Positions 27,495 through 38,630 of a stretch of 64,000 bases of DNA are shown one piece after another (the stretch's first letter is position 1; each line of letters opens with the position of its first letter). Location of the stretch: NCBI GenBank assembly GCA_016714465.1, contig JADKDT010000018.1, positions 1 to 64,000 on the forward strand, given 5' to 3'. Below the pieces are notes generated by a model. The model worked only from the letters and a program-made list of their open reading frames with translations. It was not told where the DNA came from and did no database searches. The position numbers were made by a program, and so were the translations under genes. Source of the stretch: Candidatus Brachythrix odensensis (GTDB lineage: Bacteria; Chloroflexota; Anaerolineae; J036; Brachytrichaceae).

Positions 27495-28820
27495 ATGACC
27501 CAATCTGATACTGGTTTGGCCCGGGCCATCGCATTTGTTGAGCAATCTGGAACGCCACTCGAGCGGGCCGAGCTGGCCTATCTCCTGCGCGGGACGCCGT
27601 TGCCGAACGACGCGCGCAGCGCGCTCCTGGCTGGTCAACGTGAGGATGGCGGATGGCCATCGCCTTGGGTTGACCCGAGCGTTAAGTCCTACTCCGGCAT
27701 CGGCGCAACCTGCCATCAGCTGGCGAGGGCCTGGGCCTGCGGCATTCCAATGGACACCCCTGAGATTCGGTCTGCCCTGGGGTTCCTGGTCGCGCGCCAA
27801 TATGAGCACGGCGCGTTCGAAGAGGACATCACTGTTGCCGCTCTTGCGCCAGATTGGCTGAAACCCGGCAATCCACTGGCTCGCGCATATCTCACCGCAA
27901 ATGCCGGCTTCTGGCTGGCCATTTTGGGCGGGCATGCCGGGGCAGCGCGAGCCGAGGGTGCCCTGGCGCGCGAAGCGGCCGGCGAGGCCTATGCCCAGAC
28001 CCGCTGGCTGCGGGCCGCCTTGCGCTGGCGGCTGCTCGGGCGGGAGACCCGAGAGCATGATCTCGACACGTTGGGCGATTCCCTGCCGGGTTTTTACGCC
28101 GAGGATCTGGCCTGGATGTTGCAGACGCTGATGGCGGCTGGCCTGCCCGCGTTCAGCAGTCTGGCCGAGGCGGGTGTCGCGCGGCTGATGGGGTTACGCG
28201 GCGTTTCCGGTGCCTGGGAACGGGACGGGGCACCCTCAGTCCGGCTGACCCTCGATGCCCTGTGTGCGTTGCGCGCCTGCGGTCTGCCGCTCCCGGGCCA
28301 GGGTGGTTGCCGGGTTGAGCGCGTCCACAGTGAGGAGGTTTCGGCGCTGATCCCCGATTTGGCTCGTCTACTGCTCGACGCCGTCGATGGCGGCGCGTCG
28401 GTAGGCTTTCTGCCGCCCCTGAGCCGGGCGGAGGCGCTGGAGTACGCCCGAGGTGTGGCCACCGCAGTCGCCGCCGGTGGGCGCGTGCTGCTGGTCGCGC
28501 GGATGGACGGCCGCGTCATCGGTACGGGCCAGTTGGACCTGGCCCAGCGCGCGAATGGCCGGCATCGGGCCGAGGTCGCCAAGGTGATGACTTTGGGCGC
28601 CTGGCGCGGGCGCGGGGTGGGGCGCAGCCTGATGCTGGCGCTTGAGGATGAGGCCCGTCGCCTTGGGCGCAGCACCTTGGTCCTCGATACGCGTCGGGGC
28701 GATTCGTCTGAGGCGCTGTATCAGTCGTTGGGCTGGGTCAAGGCGGGCGTGGTGCCGCGCTACGCCCGCAGCGCGAGCGGGGACTTGCACGATACGGTGT
28801 TCTACTACAAAATCGTGTGA
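27495..28820 (+). CDS. Fusion of a terpenoid-cyclase-like alpha-toroid with a GNAT acetyltransferase
   Basis: 441 residues. The N-terminal part (about 1-265) resembles the prenyltransferase / squalene-cyclase alpha-toroid, with QW-like QREDGGWPSPW, QYEHGAFEED and GVSGAWERDG and many short helices. Acid motifs of true cyclases are not visible. The C-terminal part (about 275-441) is a GNAT domain with EVAKVMTLGAWRGRGVGRSL (acetyl-CoA loop) and DTRRGDSSEALYQSLGW. ATG 27495 is chosen over 27489 because TATCCT lies 6 nt before it. The toroid may present a substrate for acetylation. Function not known. Confidence 0.75.
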   Translation: MTQSDTGLARAIAFVEQSGTPLERAELAYLLRGTPLPNDARSALLAGQREDGGWPSPWVDPSVKSYSGIGATCHQLARAWACGIPMDTPEIRSALGFLVARQYEHGAFEEDITVAALAPDWLKPGNPLARAYLTANAGFWLAILGGHAGAARAEGALAREAAGEAYAQTRWLRAALRWRLLGRETREHDLDTLGDSLPGFYAEDLAWMLQTLMAAGLPAFSSLAEAGVARLMGLRGVSGAWERDGAPSVRLTLDALCALRACGLPLPGQGGCRVERVHSEEVSALIPDLARLLLDAVDGGASVGFLPPLSRAEALEYARGVATAVAAGGRVLLVARMDGRVIGTGQLDLAQRANGRHRAEVAKVMTLGAWRGRGVGRSLMLALEDEARRLGRSTLVLDTRRGDSSEALYQSLGWVKAGVVPRYARSASGDLHDTVFYYKIV

Positions 28821-28826
28821 GATTAT

Positions 28827-28871
28827 GCCGATGGCGATATGCCCGGCGAAGCCGGGCATATCGCCATCGGC
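28827..28871. repeat. GNA-triloop hairpin, 21+3+21
   Basis: A perfect 21-bp stem (28827-28847 with 28851-28871), loop GAA. The arm is GCCGATGGCG then ATATGCCCGGC. The inner ATATGCCCGGC part is shared with the hairpin at 36791. It sits 6 bp after a stop codon and before the VOC gene. Confidence 0.9.
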
Positions 28872-28910
28872 GTTCATTCCGTAGCGGCCAGCTGGCCAGT
28901 AGGTGGAGTC

Positions 28911-29285
28911 ATGTCGATCATCAAGGGAATCAACAACGTGTCGCTGCACATCGTGAATTGGGACGAGGCCAAGCGTTTCTACTCGGAGACGCTCGGGCTC
29001 GGCGTGCCGTCTTTCTGCGCCGACGAGTTTGGCTGGTGCGAATTCGGGGCCGAAGGCGAGACCCATCTCGCGCTCAACCGTTGGAACGACCCGACCCCGC
29101 CCTCGCGCGAAGGCGGCGGCACCGTCGTCCTCACCGTCGAGGACTGCCCTGCCGCCGTCGCGGCGCTGCGCGCGAAGGGCGTGCGCTGCGAGGATCCCAT
29201 TGGCATCCCGGGCATGGTCACCTATGCCAATTTCTGGGATTCGGATGGCAACCGCCTGCAGCTTGCTGGACCGGCGCCAGCTTAA
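28911..29285 (+). CDS. VOC-superfamily (glyoxalase/dioxygenase-fold) protein
   Basis: A 124-residue single VOC module: INNVSLHIVNWDEAKRFYSE, GLGVPSFCADEFGWCEFGAE, GGTVVLTVEDCPAAVAALRA and the closing GMVTYANFWDSDGNRLQLAG. Candidate metal ligands are the His in LHIV and residues around ANFWDSDGN. Substrate unknown. ATG 28911 follows GGTGGAG. A start within the preceding hairpin is in frame but rejected. An intrinsic terminator follows. Confidence 0.85.
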   Translation: MSIIKGINNVSLHIVNWDEAKRFYSETLGLGVPSFCADEFGWCEFGAEGETHLALNRWNDPTPPSREGGGTVVLTVEDCPAAVAALRAKGVRCEDPIGIPGMVTYANFWDSDGNRLQLAGPAPA

Positions 29286-29310
29286 GGGTTTTGTTTGGTC
29301 AGGATTGATG

Positions 29311-29351
29311 AGGGCGGGGCACGCGCCGCGGCGCGTGCCCCGCCCTTTTTT
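29311..29351 (+). terminator. Intrinsic terminator after VOC gene
   Basis: A perfect 17-bp GC-rich stem (AGGGCGGGGCACGCGCC at 29311-29327 with 29330-29346) followed directly by a run of six T. It has the classical form, unlike the GNA-triloop hairpins. Confidence 0.9.
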
Positions 29352-29367
29352 GGGCTAGGATAGCCCC

Positions 29368-30508
29368 ATGAGCAACGCCCAAGCGCGGGCCCAGGCGGTG
29401 ATCGACGACCTCACCGGACGGGGCATAGAGCGCGGTCTTCAGGTCGCCGCCTACCTGGATGGTGAACTCGTCGTTGACGCGTGGTCCGGGCTCGCCGACC
29501 CCGAAACCGGCCGCGGGGTCAACGGCGACACCCTTTTTGTCACCTTCTCATGCACAAAGGGCGTGACTGCGACCGTTGTGCATTTGCTTGCCGAACGCGG
29601 CCAGCTCGACTACGACGAGTCCATCGCCCGCTATTGGCCTGAATTTGCCTCGGGCCCGGCCGCCGCGGTCAAGGCCACAATTACGGTGCGTCAGGCGCTG
29701 TGCCACACCGCCGGATTGCCGCATCTGCCGCCCGGGATCACCCGGGATGGGCTCCTTGATGGCAGCCGCATGCGTAACTGGATCGAGCAGGCTGAGCCGC
29801 TGTGGGCGCCGGGCGCCATAACGGGCTACCACGCCGTGACGTTTGGCAATATTCTTGGCGAGATCATCCGCCGCATCGACGGCCGCACAGTCGGCCGGAT
29901 CGTGGCCGAAGAAATCGCCCGGCCCCTGGGCGTCTCGGATTCGCTCTTTATCGGAGCGCGGCGGGATGTATTCCGGCGTATCGCCCGGCACGAGAGCGCG
30001 CCGCCCAATCCCGAACTGCCAATGCCGCCGCTTGACGCGCTGATCTTCAAGGCCATCCCGCCGCAGCTCCAGCCCATGTTTATCGGGGCTAACGACCCGA
30101 ATGCCTGGGTGACCGAGTTGCCGGCCTCGGGCGGGCTGATGAGCGCCCGGGCGTTGGCCCGGATATGCGGCCCTGATCGGCGCGCCCGTGGACGGTGGGG
30201 CGCGTCTCCTGCCTGGTATCCGTATCGCGGTGGCCACCCAGGTCCAGACCGCTGAGGTCGACGCGGCGCTTGGCACGCCCACGCCCAAGCTGCTGGGCTG
30301 GTTTGGCGGCTATCCCGGTTCTGGCATGAGCGTCAGCCCAACCGCGTTTGGCCATCCGGGCGCGGGAGGCAATACCGGCTTTGCTGATCCGGACAGCGGC
30401 TTCGCTCTGGCGGTTACGAAGAATCGGCTGGTCTCGCCGACCCGGCCCGAGCTGGGGTCAGCCCGCATCATCGAGCGCGAGATACGGGACGCGCTGGGCC
30501 TGCGCTAA
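29368..30508 (+). CDS. Serine hydrolase, class C beta-lactamase fold (family VIII esterase type), frameshifted
   Basis: About 380 residues. The nucleophile motif is SCTK (Ser61, Lys64) in FVTFSCTKGVTATVVHLLAE. Tyr154 in GYHAVTFGNILGEIIRR is the second catalytic motif. HPGAGGNTGFADPDSG near the end matches the His-Gly-Gly-type third motif of EstB-like esterases. The frame is lost near 30160-30170 (two bases missing or one extra) and resumes as ALIGAPVDGGARLLPG. No signal peptide. TAGGAT lies 6 nt before the ATG and is part of a small hairpin (29352-29366). Confidence 0.88.
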
Positions 30509-30529
30509 CTCGCGCGCGTGCGCGATTTT

Positions 30530-30571
30530 CAGAAACGACATCCCCGGCAAAGCCGGGGGATGTCGTTTCTG
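30530..30571. repeat. GNA-like triloop hairpin (loop AAA)
   Basis: CAGAAACGACATCCCCGGC (30530-30548) pairs with 30552-30571 with one bulged G. The loop is AAA, the only member whose loop is not GNA. It lies 22 bp after the serine hydrolase stop. Confidence 0.85.
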
Positions 30572-30720
30572 GAAAAAGGTGCCGTTGCCGCCGCACCAGC
30601 GGACTACAATACTCCCCACGCGGTTTCCACCGCGCGAAAAGGTTCCCCTGCTCCCGCGGGCTCGTCTCCGCACCCGCGCTATCGCGGGCGTGGCCCGACA
30701 AGTCGGCGTGAAAACCCGCC

Positions 30721-32040
30721 ATGATGCGACCTGAAATCCTCACCCCTCCCCCGGGCCCAAAGGCCCGCGCGTTGATCGAGCGCGACCGCAAGCTCAGCTC
30801 CACATCCAATTCGCATCCGATCCCGCTTGTGCCGGAATCGGGCGAGGGGGTCTGGTTACGTGATGTTGATGGCAACACCTACCTGGACATGATGGCAGGC
30901 ATCGCCGTCAATACGACCGGGCACGCCCACCCGGCCATTGTGGCGGCCGTCACCGAGCAGAGCAAAAAGCTCATGCATACCTGCTCGACGCTCTTTCCGC
31001 ATGAGCCGCTCCCGACCCTGGCCGAGCGCCTGGTGAACAAACTGGGCGGCGGGTATCGCTGTTTCTTCGGCAACTCGGGCACGGAAGGCATCGAGGCAGC
31101 ACTAAAGCTCGCCCGTTATCACACCCATCGCCCGTATTTCATGGCCTTTACCGGCTCATTCCACGGGCGGAGCGTCGGCGCGCTTTCGCTTACGGCCTCG
31201 TCGACAAAATACCGCAAGGGCTTCGGGCCGATGGCCTATCCGGTCACCCATGTGCCGTATCCGAACATGTACCGGCCGGTCTTTGGCGCGAGCGCGGAAA
31301 CGGTTGGCGACGCGGTTCTCGAGCACATCCGCCATCTCTTCCGGACCAGCCTGCCGCCCGAGGATGTGGCCGCCATCGTCTTCGAGCCCGTGCAGGGCGA
31401 GGGCGGATACATCGTCCCGCCGCGCGGCTTTCTCAAAGGCCTGCAGTCGCTGATGGCCGAATATGGCATCCTCGTCATCGCCGACGAGGTTCAGACTGGC
31501 GTTGGGCGGACCGGCAAATTCTTCGCCTTCGAGCATGAGGCGATGGAGACGCCCGACATCGTCATCCTGGCCAAGGGCCTGGCGTCGGGCTACCCCATCA
31601 GCGCCACACTGTTCAAGGAAAAACTCAACACCTGGCCGGTCGGCGCGCACGGCACAACGTTTGGTGGCAATCCAGTCTCGGCCGCTGCCGCCATGGTCAC
31701 CCTCGATCTCGTCGAGGCCGGGCTGATGTCGAACGCGGGCGCTACCGGGGGCTATCTGATCGAGCGCATGAAGGAAGTCGCGGCGGAGTTTCCACGCTTG
31801 GGCGACGTGCGCGGCCGGGGGATGATGATCGGGCTCGAGTTCATCGCTGACCCGAAGACGAAGCGCGAGGATGAGGCCCTGCGCGATCAGGTGATGAAGG
31901 CGTGCTTCGAGCAGGGCGTGCTCACCCTTTCGGCCGGGCCGAACGCCCTGCGCCTGGCCCCGCCGCTGATCCTCACCCGCGACCAGGCCGACATCGCGGT
32001 CCGCACTCTTGCAAATGTGATCGGCACGGCGACCGCCTGA
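30721..32040 (+). CDS. Class-III PLP-dependent aminotransferase (GABA/ornithine type)
   Basis: 439 residues, full length. It shows the class-III pattern: YLDMMAGIAVNTTGHAHP, FFGNSGTEGIEAALKLAR, FTGSFHGRSVGALSLTAS, EPVQGEGGYIVPP, the PLP-binding Asp in IADEVQTGVGRTG (254-266), Lys285 in ILAKGLASGYPIS and TTFGGNPVSAAAA. Closest by eye to 4-aminobutyrate or acetylornithine aminotransferases of the archaeal/Chloroflexi kind. Substrate is not decided, and no arginine or lysine pathway genes adjoin. Confidence 0.9.
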   Translation: MMRPEILTPPPGPKARALIERDRKLSSTSNSHPIPLVPESGEGVWLRDVDGNTYLDMMAGIAVNTTGHAHPAIVAAVTEQSKKLMHTCSTLFPHEPLPTLAERLVNKLGGGYRCFFGNSGTEGIEAALKLARYHTHRPYFMAFTGSFHGRSVGALSLTASSTKYRKGFGPMAYPVTHVPYPNMYRPVFGASAETVGDAVLEHIRHLFRTSLPPEDVAAIVFEPVQGEGGYIVPPRGFLKGLQSLMAEYGILVIADEVQTGVGRTGKFFAFEHEAMETPDIVILAKGLASGYPISATLFKEKLNTWPVGAHGTTFGGNPVSAAAAMVTLDLVEAGLMSNAGATGGYLIERMKEVAAEFPRLGDVRGRGMMIGLEFIADPKTKREDEALRDQVMKACFEQGVLTLSAGPNALRLAPPLILTRDQADIAVRTLANVIGTATA

Positions 32041-32063
32041 AACGTCTCAGTAGAGATATCCAT

Positions 32064-32108
32064 CAAAAGCGACACCCCCCCGGCGAAGCCGGGGGGGTGT
32101 CGCTTTTG
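32064..32108. repeat. GNA-triloop hairpin, 21+3+21
   Basis: A perfect 21-bp stem (32064-32084 with 32088-32108), loop GAA. The arm is CAAAAGCGACACCCCCCCGG plus C. TAGAGAT (32051-32057) and ATCTCTA (32114-32120) repeat the symmetry outside. It lies between convergent genes. Confidence 0.9.
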
Positions 32109-32117
32109 AGAACATCT

Positions 32118-33200
32118 CTACTTTGCCGAGGGAACGAGCGCGCGGAGCAAGGGCTCGCGCCATTCGCCGTATCCTGGCGACCAGGCACCAAAGCCGGAGG
32201 CGAACTCCCAGTAGGCCCAGCTGAAGCCGCGCTGCTCGGCCTCGCGCGCAACGGCCGCCGTCCAGCGCGCGCGGGCTTCCATCTCGGCCTTGTTGTAGGC
32301 CCCAAATTCACCCATGAAGATGGGACGCTTGTTCTGAGTTCCCCAGGCCACGGCCAGGTCAAAGTCAGCCCGCACCGCCGCCAAATCCGCGGGCGTGCCC
32401 TCCCAGGCGGTGTCGTTCCAATCCGACGCGCCTTCGACCCACTCCGCGCCCTGGTGGGTGAAATGGAAGGGGTTGTAGTAGTGAAATGTGCCGATGAGAT
32501 AGCGGTCATCGGCGGGCAGATCGAGCGTTGCCAGGGTCGTAACGTTGTTCCAGTTCACTCCGCCCACCACGACCGCCCGGGTGGGGTTGCCCGTCCGGAT
32601 CTCCTTTAACGGCAGCAGCAGCGTCTCATTCCACAACGCCGCAGTTTGGGCCGTGTTGGGCTCGTTCAGGATTTCGAAGACCACGTCTTCGGGCCGATTC
32701 TTGAAATGGCTCGCGATTTGGCGCCACAGGCCAACCAGGCGCGCCCGATGCTCGAGCGGCGCCTTGTCCATTTCCTCGAAGTGATGGATGTTGACGACCA
32801 CCGCCAGGCCGGCCTTGAGCGCCTGGTCGACGACCGCGTCGATGCGGGCCATGAATTCGGGATCGATGGTGTAGGGCGCATTCAGCTCTGCGTGGGCCGA
32901 CCACTTGATGGGGAGGCGGACCGAGTCAAAACCGGCTTTGCGGATGAGCGGGAAGTAGTAGTCCTGGATCATCACCCCCCACGCCCCTTCGCGCGGCCCC
33001 TCGAGAGCGTTGCCGATATTCATTCCGCGCCCGAGACGCCTGTTCGTCTCGAAAACATCCCGGGCAGCCGGGCGGGCAAGGGTTGGGGTGGGTGGCGGGA
33101 CAATCGCGGTGGGGGTGGATATGGGGGTTGGCGGAAGGACGGGCACCGCAGCGCACGCGCACAGGGCGAGTGCCAGACACGGGAAAATTAGGTTTCGCAT
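32118..33200 (-). CDS. Glycoside hydrolase family 5 (cellulase-type) lipoprotein
   Basis: 360 residues, exported by a lipoprotein signal (MRNLIFPCLALALCAC, probable lipid Cys at 16) with a Thr/Pro-rich linker. The GH5 barrel shows GRGMNIGNALE, FDSVRLPIKWS, VVVNIHHFEE, the acid/base Glu180 in FEILNEPN and the nucleophile Glu298 in RPIFMGEFGAY, then WAYWEFASGFG. It likely cleaves beta-1,4-glucans or mannans at the cell surface. ATG 33200 lies 10 bp after the mccA stop, so it may be co-transcribed with mccA though the functions differ. Confidence 0.93.
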   Translation of the reverse strand: MRNLIFPCLALALCACAAVPVLPPTPISTPTAIVPPPTPTLARPAARDVFETNRRLGRGMNIGNALEGPREGAWGVMIQDYYFPLIRKAGFDSVRLPIKWSAHAELNAPYTIDPEFMARIDAVVDQALKAGLAVVVNIHHFEEMDKAPLEHRARLVGLWRQIASHFKNRPEDVVFEILNEPNTAQTAALWNETLLLPLKEIRTGNPTRAVVVGGVNWNNVTTLATLDLPADDRYLIGTFHYYNPFHFTHQGAEWVEGASDWNDTAWEGTPADLAAVRADFDLAVAWGTQNKRPIFMGEFGAYNKAEMEARARWTAAVAREAEQRGFSWAYWEFASGFGAWSPGYGEWREPLLRALVPSAK

Positions 33201-33210
33201 GGCGGTTATG

Positions 33211-34956
<1,746 letters not shown>

Positions 34957-34996
34957 ACGTTGGCCCGCGGCAAGTATATCGGCCCCGCGCATGCGT

Positions 34997-35002
34997 TATA
35001 AC
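34997..35002 (+). promoter_or_regulatory. -10-like TATAAC placed for a leaderless start
   Basis: TATAAC ends 7 nt before ATG 35010 of the M14 peptidase, the spacing expected if transcription starts on the A of the ATG. No clear -35. Confidence 0.35.
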
Positions 35003-35009
35003 CGGTAGC

Positions 35010-36781
35010 ATGTCGTTTCGCGCCCGCGCTCCGATCTTCCGACTTGCCGGTCTCGGCTTGCTTGCCTCCGCCGCCATCGCCCTGGGCGTGTCACGCGCGC
35101 CGCAGGAGCCTGTCCCCGCGGCCCCGGGGCTGGTCGCCGAAGCGACGACCACGCGAATCGGGCTTCGGCTCATCACTGTCCCGCTCCAGACGCCCGATGA
35201 TGCCAGCCGGCTGATTGCCCTTGGATTTGATGTGCAGGAACACATTGAGGACGGCGCAGCCCAGGTGCTGGGCGACGACGCCACCGCGCAAGCGCTTGCG
35301 GCCGCGGGCTTTCGCTACACGCAGGATGATGACGCGGCCGGCCGGCTTCGTTCGGCCAGTTACTTCGCAGGCTATCGCACTGTCGCCGAGCACGAGGCCC
35401 ACCTGCGTGATGTCGTCGCCCGCTATCCGAAGCTCGCTCAGGCCGTTGACTTCGGGAGCTCCTGGAAACGCGTGCAGGACTCAAAAACGGGATACATTTT
35501 AAGAGCGTTATGCATCACCCGCCGCCAGCGCGGTGACTGCGCCCTCGATCCCAGGGCCCCCAAGCCGCGCTTCTTGATCATCGCCGCCGTGCACGCCCGC
35601 GAACTCTCCACCAGCGAAATCGCCTGGCGCTGGATTGATGCGCTGCTCGAGGGAGATGGTATCGACCCGGAGATCACTCGCCTGCTCGACACGACTGAAA
35701 TGTGGGTGATCCCGGTCGCGAATCCCGACGGGCGCGCCATCGTTGAGCAGGGCGGGGATCGGCCGTTGATGCAGCGCAAGAACGCGAATAACAGCGCCGG
35801 CGCCGGGGTGTGCGCGACGACACCGACGGCTGGGAACCAGAACGGGGTCGATCTCAACCGCAACGCCAACTTTTTGTGGGCTGCTCCAGGCTCATCCGGG
35901 CATCCCTGTTCGCAGTTCTATCACGGCGCGGCCGCAGCTTCGGAGCCCGAGGAGCAGGCTCTCGAGAAGCTGATGACGGCGCTCTACGCTGATCGCAAGG
36001 GCCCCGCCCTGACCGATCCCGCACTGATCACAACGACCGGCGCGATGCTCACCCTGCACGCGTACGGCAACTCAATCATGATTCCTTGGGGGTTCACCGA
36101 GTGCCGGATGAAGGCCTGCCCCGAGAGCTGCGCGCGCCCAACGATGTCGCCTTGCGAGCCTTTGCGTTCCGGATGGCGGGCTTCAATTCCTATCTCGTCG
36201 GACAAAGCGCGGAAGTCCTGTATGCCTCCAGTGGCACAACCGACGACTGGCTGTATGGGCAACTCGGCGTGCCGGCGTTTACCGTTGAGCTCGGGCCGTA
36301 TCGCGGCGTGTGCGGCGGGTTTTCGCCGGCCTATGCCTGCGTCGATACCGTGCTTTGGCCGCAGAATCGGGATGCCTTGATCTACGCGGCCAAACTTGCC
36401 ACCCAGCCCTACTCGCTGACCCTCGGCCCGCGAGTGACGATTTCTGGCGCGCTGACCCTAACCGTGACCGCCGGGGCGTCGTTCACGGCCACGGTCATCG
36501 CCGACGACGATGCCTTCGGCGCCGCGCCGGGCAGCCACGGCCGGCCGGCCGTCCAGAATATTGCCCAGGTTGAAGCGACCATCGACGCGCCACCAGGACC
36601 CGGCGCACGTCAGTTGGCGATGCTGCCGGCCGACGGCGCCTACAATGCCCCGCGTGAGACCGCCCGGGGGGTGGTCAACACACGTGGTTGGGCGCGCGGG
36701 CGGCACACGGTATATGTCAGAGCCCGCGACGCGGATGGCATTTGGGGTCCGCTGAGCGTAATGTGGGTAACCATACGCTAG
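35010..36781 (+). CDS. Secreted M14 zinc carboxypeptidase, frameshifted
   Basis: About 590 residues with an N-terminal signal segment (AGLGLLASAAIALGVSRA), a propeptide-like region and an M14 domain. The motifs are VHARELSTSE (HxxE zinc ligands), VIPVANPDGR, GVDLNRNANF, LTLHAYGNSIMIPWG (third zinc His) and the catalytic Glu in AFTVELGPYRG. A beta-rich C-terminal domain follows (TLGPRVTISGALTLTVTAG onward, then WARGRHTVYVRARDADGIWG). The frame shifts near 36103 (one base missing), where PDEGLPRELRAPNDVALR resumes. Confidence 0.88.
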
Positions 36782-36790
36782 ACAGAACCC

Positions 36791-36831
36791 CCGAAACAAT
36801 ATGCCCGGCGAAGCCGGGCATATTGTTTCGG
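36791..36831. repeat. GNA-triloop hairpin, 19+3+19
   Basis: A perfect 19-bp stem (36791-36809 with 36813-36831), loop GAA, arm CCGAAACAATATGCCCGGC. It sits between the convergent M14 and mccB stops and shares the ATATGCCCGGC half-arm with the hairpin at 28827. Confidence 0.9.
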
Positions 36832-36836
36832 AGAAT

Positions 36837-38447
36837 CTACATTCGGAAGATGCCGTAGTCGGTCGGACCGCCGGGCGCGCCGGCGCAAACGGCCAGGGCC
36901 AGACTCAACACTCGCCGCGTGTCGGCCGGATCGAGGATGCCGTCGTCCCACAGCCGCGAGGTCGCATAGTAAGGATTCCCCTCGCGTTCGTATTTGGCCA
37001 GGATTGGCGCGCGGAAGGCGTCCTGCTCAGCCTGCGTCATCGGCGGCAGACCGCGCCGGGCGTTCTGGTCCAGCTTGACCGTGAGCAGCACATTGGCGGC
37101 CTGGTCGCCGCCCATCACACTGATCCGGGCATTGGGCCAGGTCCACAAGAAACGCGGCTGATAGGCCCGCCCGCACATGCCATAGTTGCCGGCCCCGAAC
37201 GACCCGCCGATGATGACGGTGAGCTTGGGCACCTGGGCGTTGGCGACCGCATTGACGAGCTTCGCCCCGTCCTTGGCGATCCCGCCGGTCTCGGCCTCGC
37301 GCCCGACCATGAACCCGGTGATGTTCTGCAGGAATAGCAACGGGATGCCGCGGGCAGCGCACAACTGAACAAAGTGGGCACCCTTGAGCGCGCTGTCGCT
37401 GAATAGCACGCCGTTGTTGGCCAGAATCCCGACCAGATAGCCGTGAATGCGGGCGAAGCCGCATACAAGGGTGACGCCATAGCGGGCTTTGAACTCGCGA
37501 AAGCGGCTGCCGTCGACCAGGCGCGTGATGACCTCACGCGCATCGTAGGCGACCCGATATGAGTCGGGCAGCACACCATAGAGCTCTTCGGGGTCATGCA
37601 GGGGCGGCTCAGGGTCGATCTGGTCGAGGCCGGCAGCCGGAGACTGGCCAAGGGTCTCGACGATGCCGCGCACAAGCGCCAACGCATGCGTATCATCTTC
37701 GGCCAGGTGATCGGCCACGCCGGACAAGCGGGTATGGGAGTCTGCGCCGCCGAGGTCCTCCGCGCTGACATCCTCGCCGGTCGCCGCTTTCACCAGCGGC
37801 GGACCGCCCAGGAAAATCGTGCCCGTTCCTCGCACGATGATGGTCTCGTCGCTCATCGCCGGAACGTACGCGCCGCCGGCTGTGCAACTCCCCATGACTG
37901 CCGCGATCTGCGGGATGCCGCGCGCGCTGAGGGTGGCCTGGTTGTAGAAGATCCGCCCGAAGTCGTCGGCATCCGGGAAAACCTCATCCTGCATCGGCAA
38001 AAACGCGCCGCCGCTGTCGACGAGATAGATGCAGGGCAGCCGATTCTCGAGCGCGATCTGCTGCGCGCGCAAGTGCTTTTTGACCGTGATCGGGTAGTAG
38101 GTCCCGCCTTTGACCGTCGCGTCGTTGGCGACGATGACGCATTGCCGCCCATGGATTGGGCCGATCCCGGTGACGATCCCAGCCCCGGGCGCATCGTCAT
38201 CGTAGAGATCGTTTGCGGCCAGGGGCGAGAGCTCGAGAAAGGGCGCCTGCGGATCAATCAGCCCGTCGATACGATCGCGGACAAAGCGCTTGCCCTGCTC
38301 GGCGTGGCGCTGGCGGGCGGCCTCGTCGCCTCCGCGCTGAGCGGCGACCAGCCGTTCGCGCAGGGCCCGGGCCAACCCGCGGTGGTGGGCGGCGTTGGCT
38401 TTGAATTGTCCGGAGCCGGTGTCGATTTTGGATTCGAAGATGTCCAT
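36837..38447 (-). CDS. mccB: Methylcrotonoyl-CoA carboxylase beta (carboxyltransferase) subunit
   Basis: 536 residues. Transfers CO2 from carboxybiotin to 3-methylcrotonoyl-CoA in leucine breakdown. It begins MDIFESKIDTGSGQFKAN, then RERIDG-like RDRIDGLIDP, LSPLAANDLYDDDAPGAG (typical of MccB rather than PccB), CIYLVDSGGAFLPMQDEVFP, AVMGSCTAGGAYVPAMSDE, FLQNITGFMVGREAE, GGSFGAGNYGMCGRAY and the ending TDYGIFRM. The ATG 38447 is chosen because this N-terminus fits the family. It is separated from mccA by the M14 gene and GH5, which is unusual. Confidence 0.94.
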   Translation of the reverse strand: MDIFESKIDTGSGQFKANAAHHRGLARALRERLVAAQRGGDEAARQRHAEQGKRFVRDRIDGLIDPQAPFLELSPLAANDLYDDDAPGAGIVTGIGPIHGRQCVIVANDATVKGGTYYPITVKKHLRAQQIALENRLPCIYLVDSGGAFLPMQDEVFPDADDFGRIFYNQATLSARGIPQIAAVMGSCTAGGAYVPAMSDETIIVRGTGTIFLGGPPLVKAATGEDVSAEDLGGADSHTRLSGVADHLAEDDTHALALVRGIVETLGQSPAAGLDQIDPEPPLHDPEELYGVLPDSYRVAYDAREVITRLVDGSRFREFKARYGVTLVCGFARIHGYLVGILANNGVLFSDSALKGAHFVQLCAARGIPLLFLQNITGFMVGREAETGGIAKDGAKLVNAVANAQVPKLTVIIGGSFGAGNYGMCGRAYQPRFLWTWPNARISVMGGDQAANVLLTVKLDQNARRGLPPMTQAEQDAFRAPILAKYEREGNPYYATSRLWDDGILDPADTRRVLSLALAVCAGAPGGPTDYGIFRM

Positions 38448-38533
38448 GAATTGTCGAGGATTATCGACAGAAACTGCCGGATCGCCCGCCACCGGCTCCG
38501 CCACGGAGGGCGATCCGGCAGGAAACACCGAGC

Positions 38534-38580
38534 TTGACAAGACAGCGTTTGAATCTTAGCATCAACCAAACGATCGTTTG
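38534..38580 (+). promoter_or_regulatory. Thiolase promoter with TetR-type operator CAAACGATCGTTTG
   Basis: TTGACA (38534-38539), 17 bp, TAGCAT (38557-38562). A perfect 14-bp palindrome CAAACGATCGTTTG lies at 38567-38580, over the expected start of transcription. It fits CNAACGNNCGTTNG, the type of site known for TetR repressors of acyl-CoA catabolism such as Thermus PaaR. It lies between divergent mccB and thiolase genes, so it may control both. The repressor gene is not in the window. Confidence 0.65.
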
Positions 38581-38584
38581 ATTG

Positions 38585-38630
38585 CTCGGAGGCGACACCA
38601 GCGGCGGAGCCGCTGGTGTCGCCTCCGGAG
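38585..38630. repeat. GNA-triloop hairpin in thiolase 5' leader
   Basis: A stem of 18-19 bp around loop GGA (38606-38608), arms CTCGGAGGCGACACCAGCGG plus C and the complement, with one extra G near the base. Unlike most copies it lies in a 5' leader, between the operator and the start codon. The GGAGGG that follows (38627-38632) overlaps its right edge. Confidence 0.85.

Noticed and set aside
30571..30720. TACAAT near 30605 as aminotransferase promoter
   Set aside because: No -35 at acceptable spacing. Kept out as unsupported.
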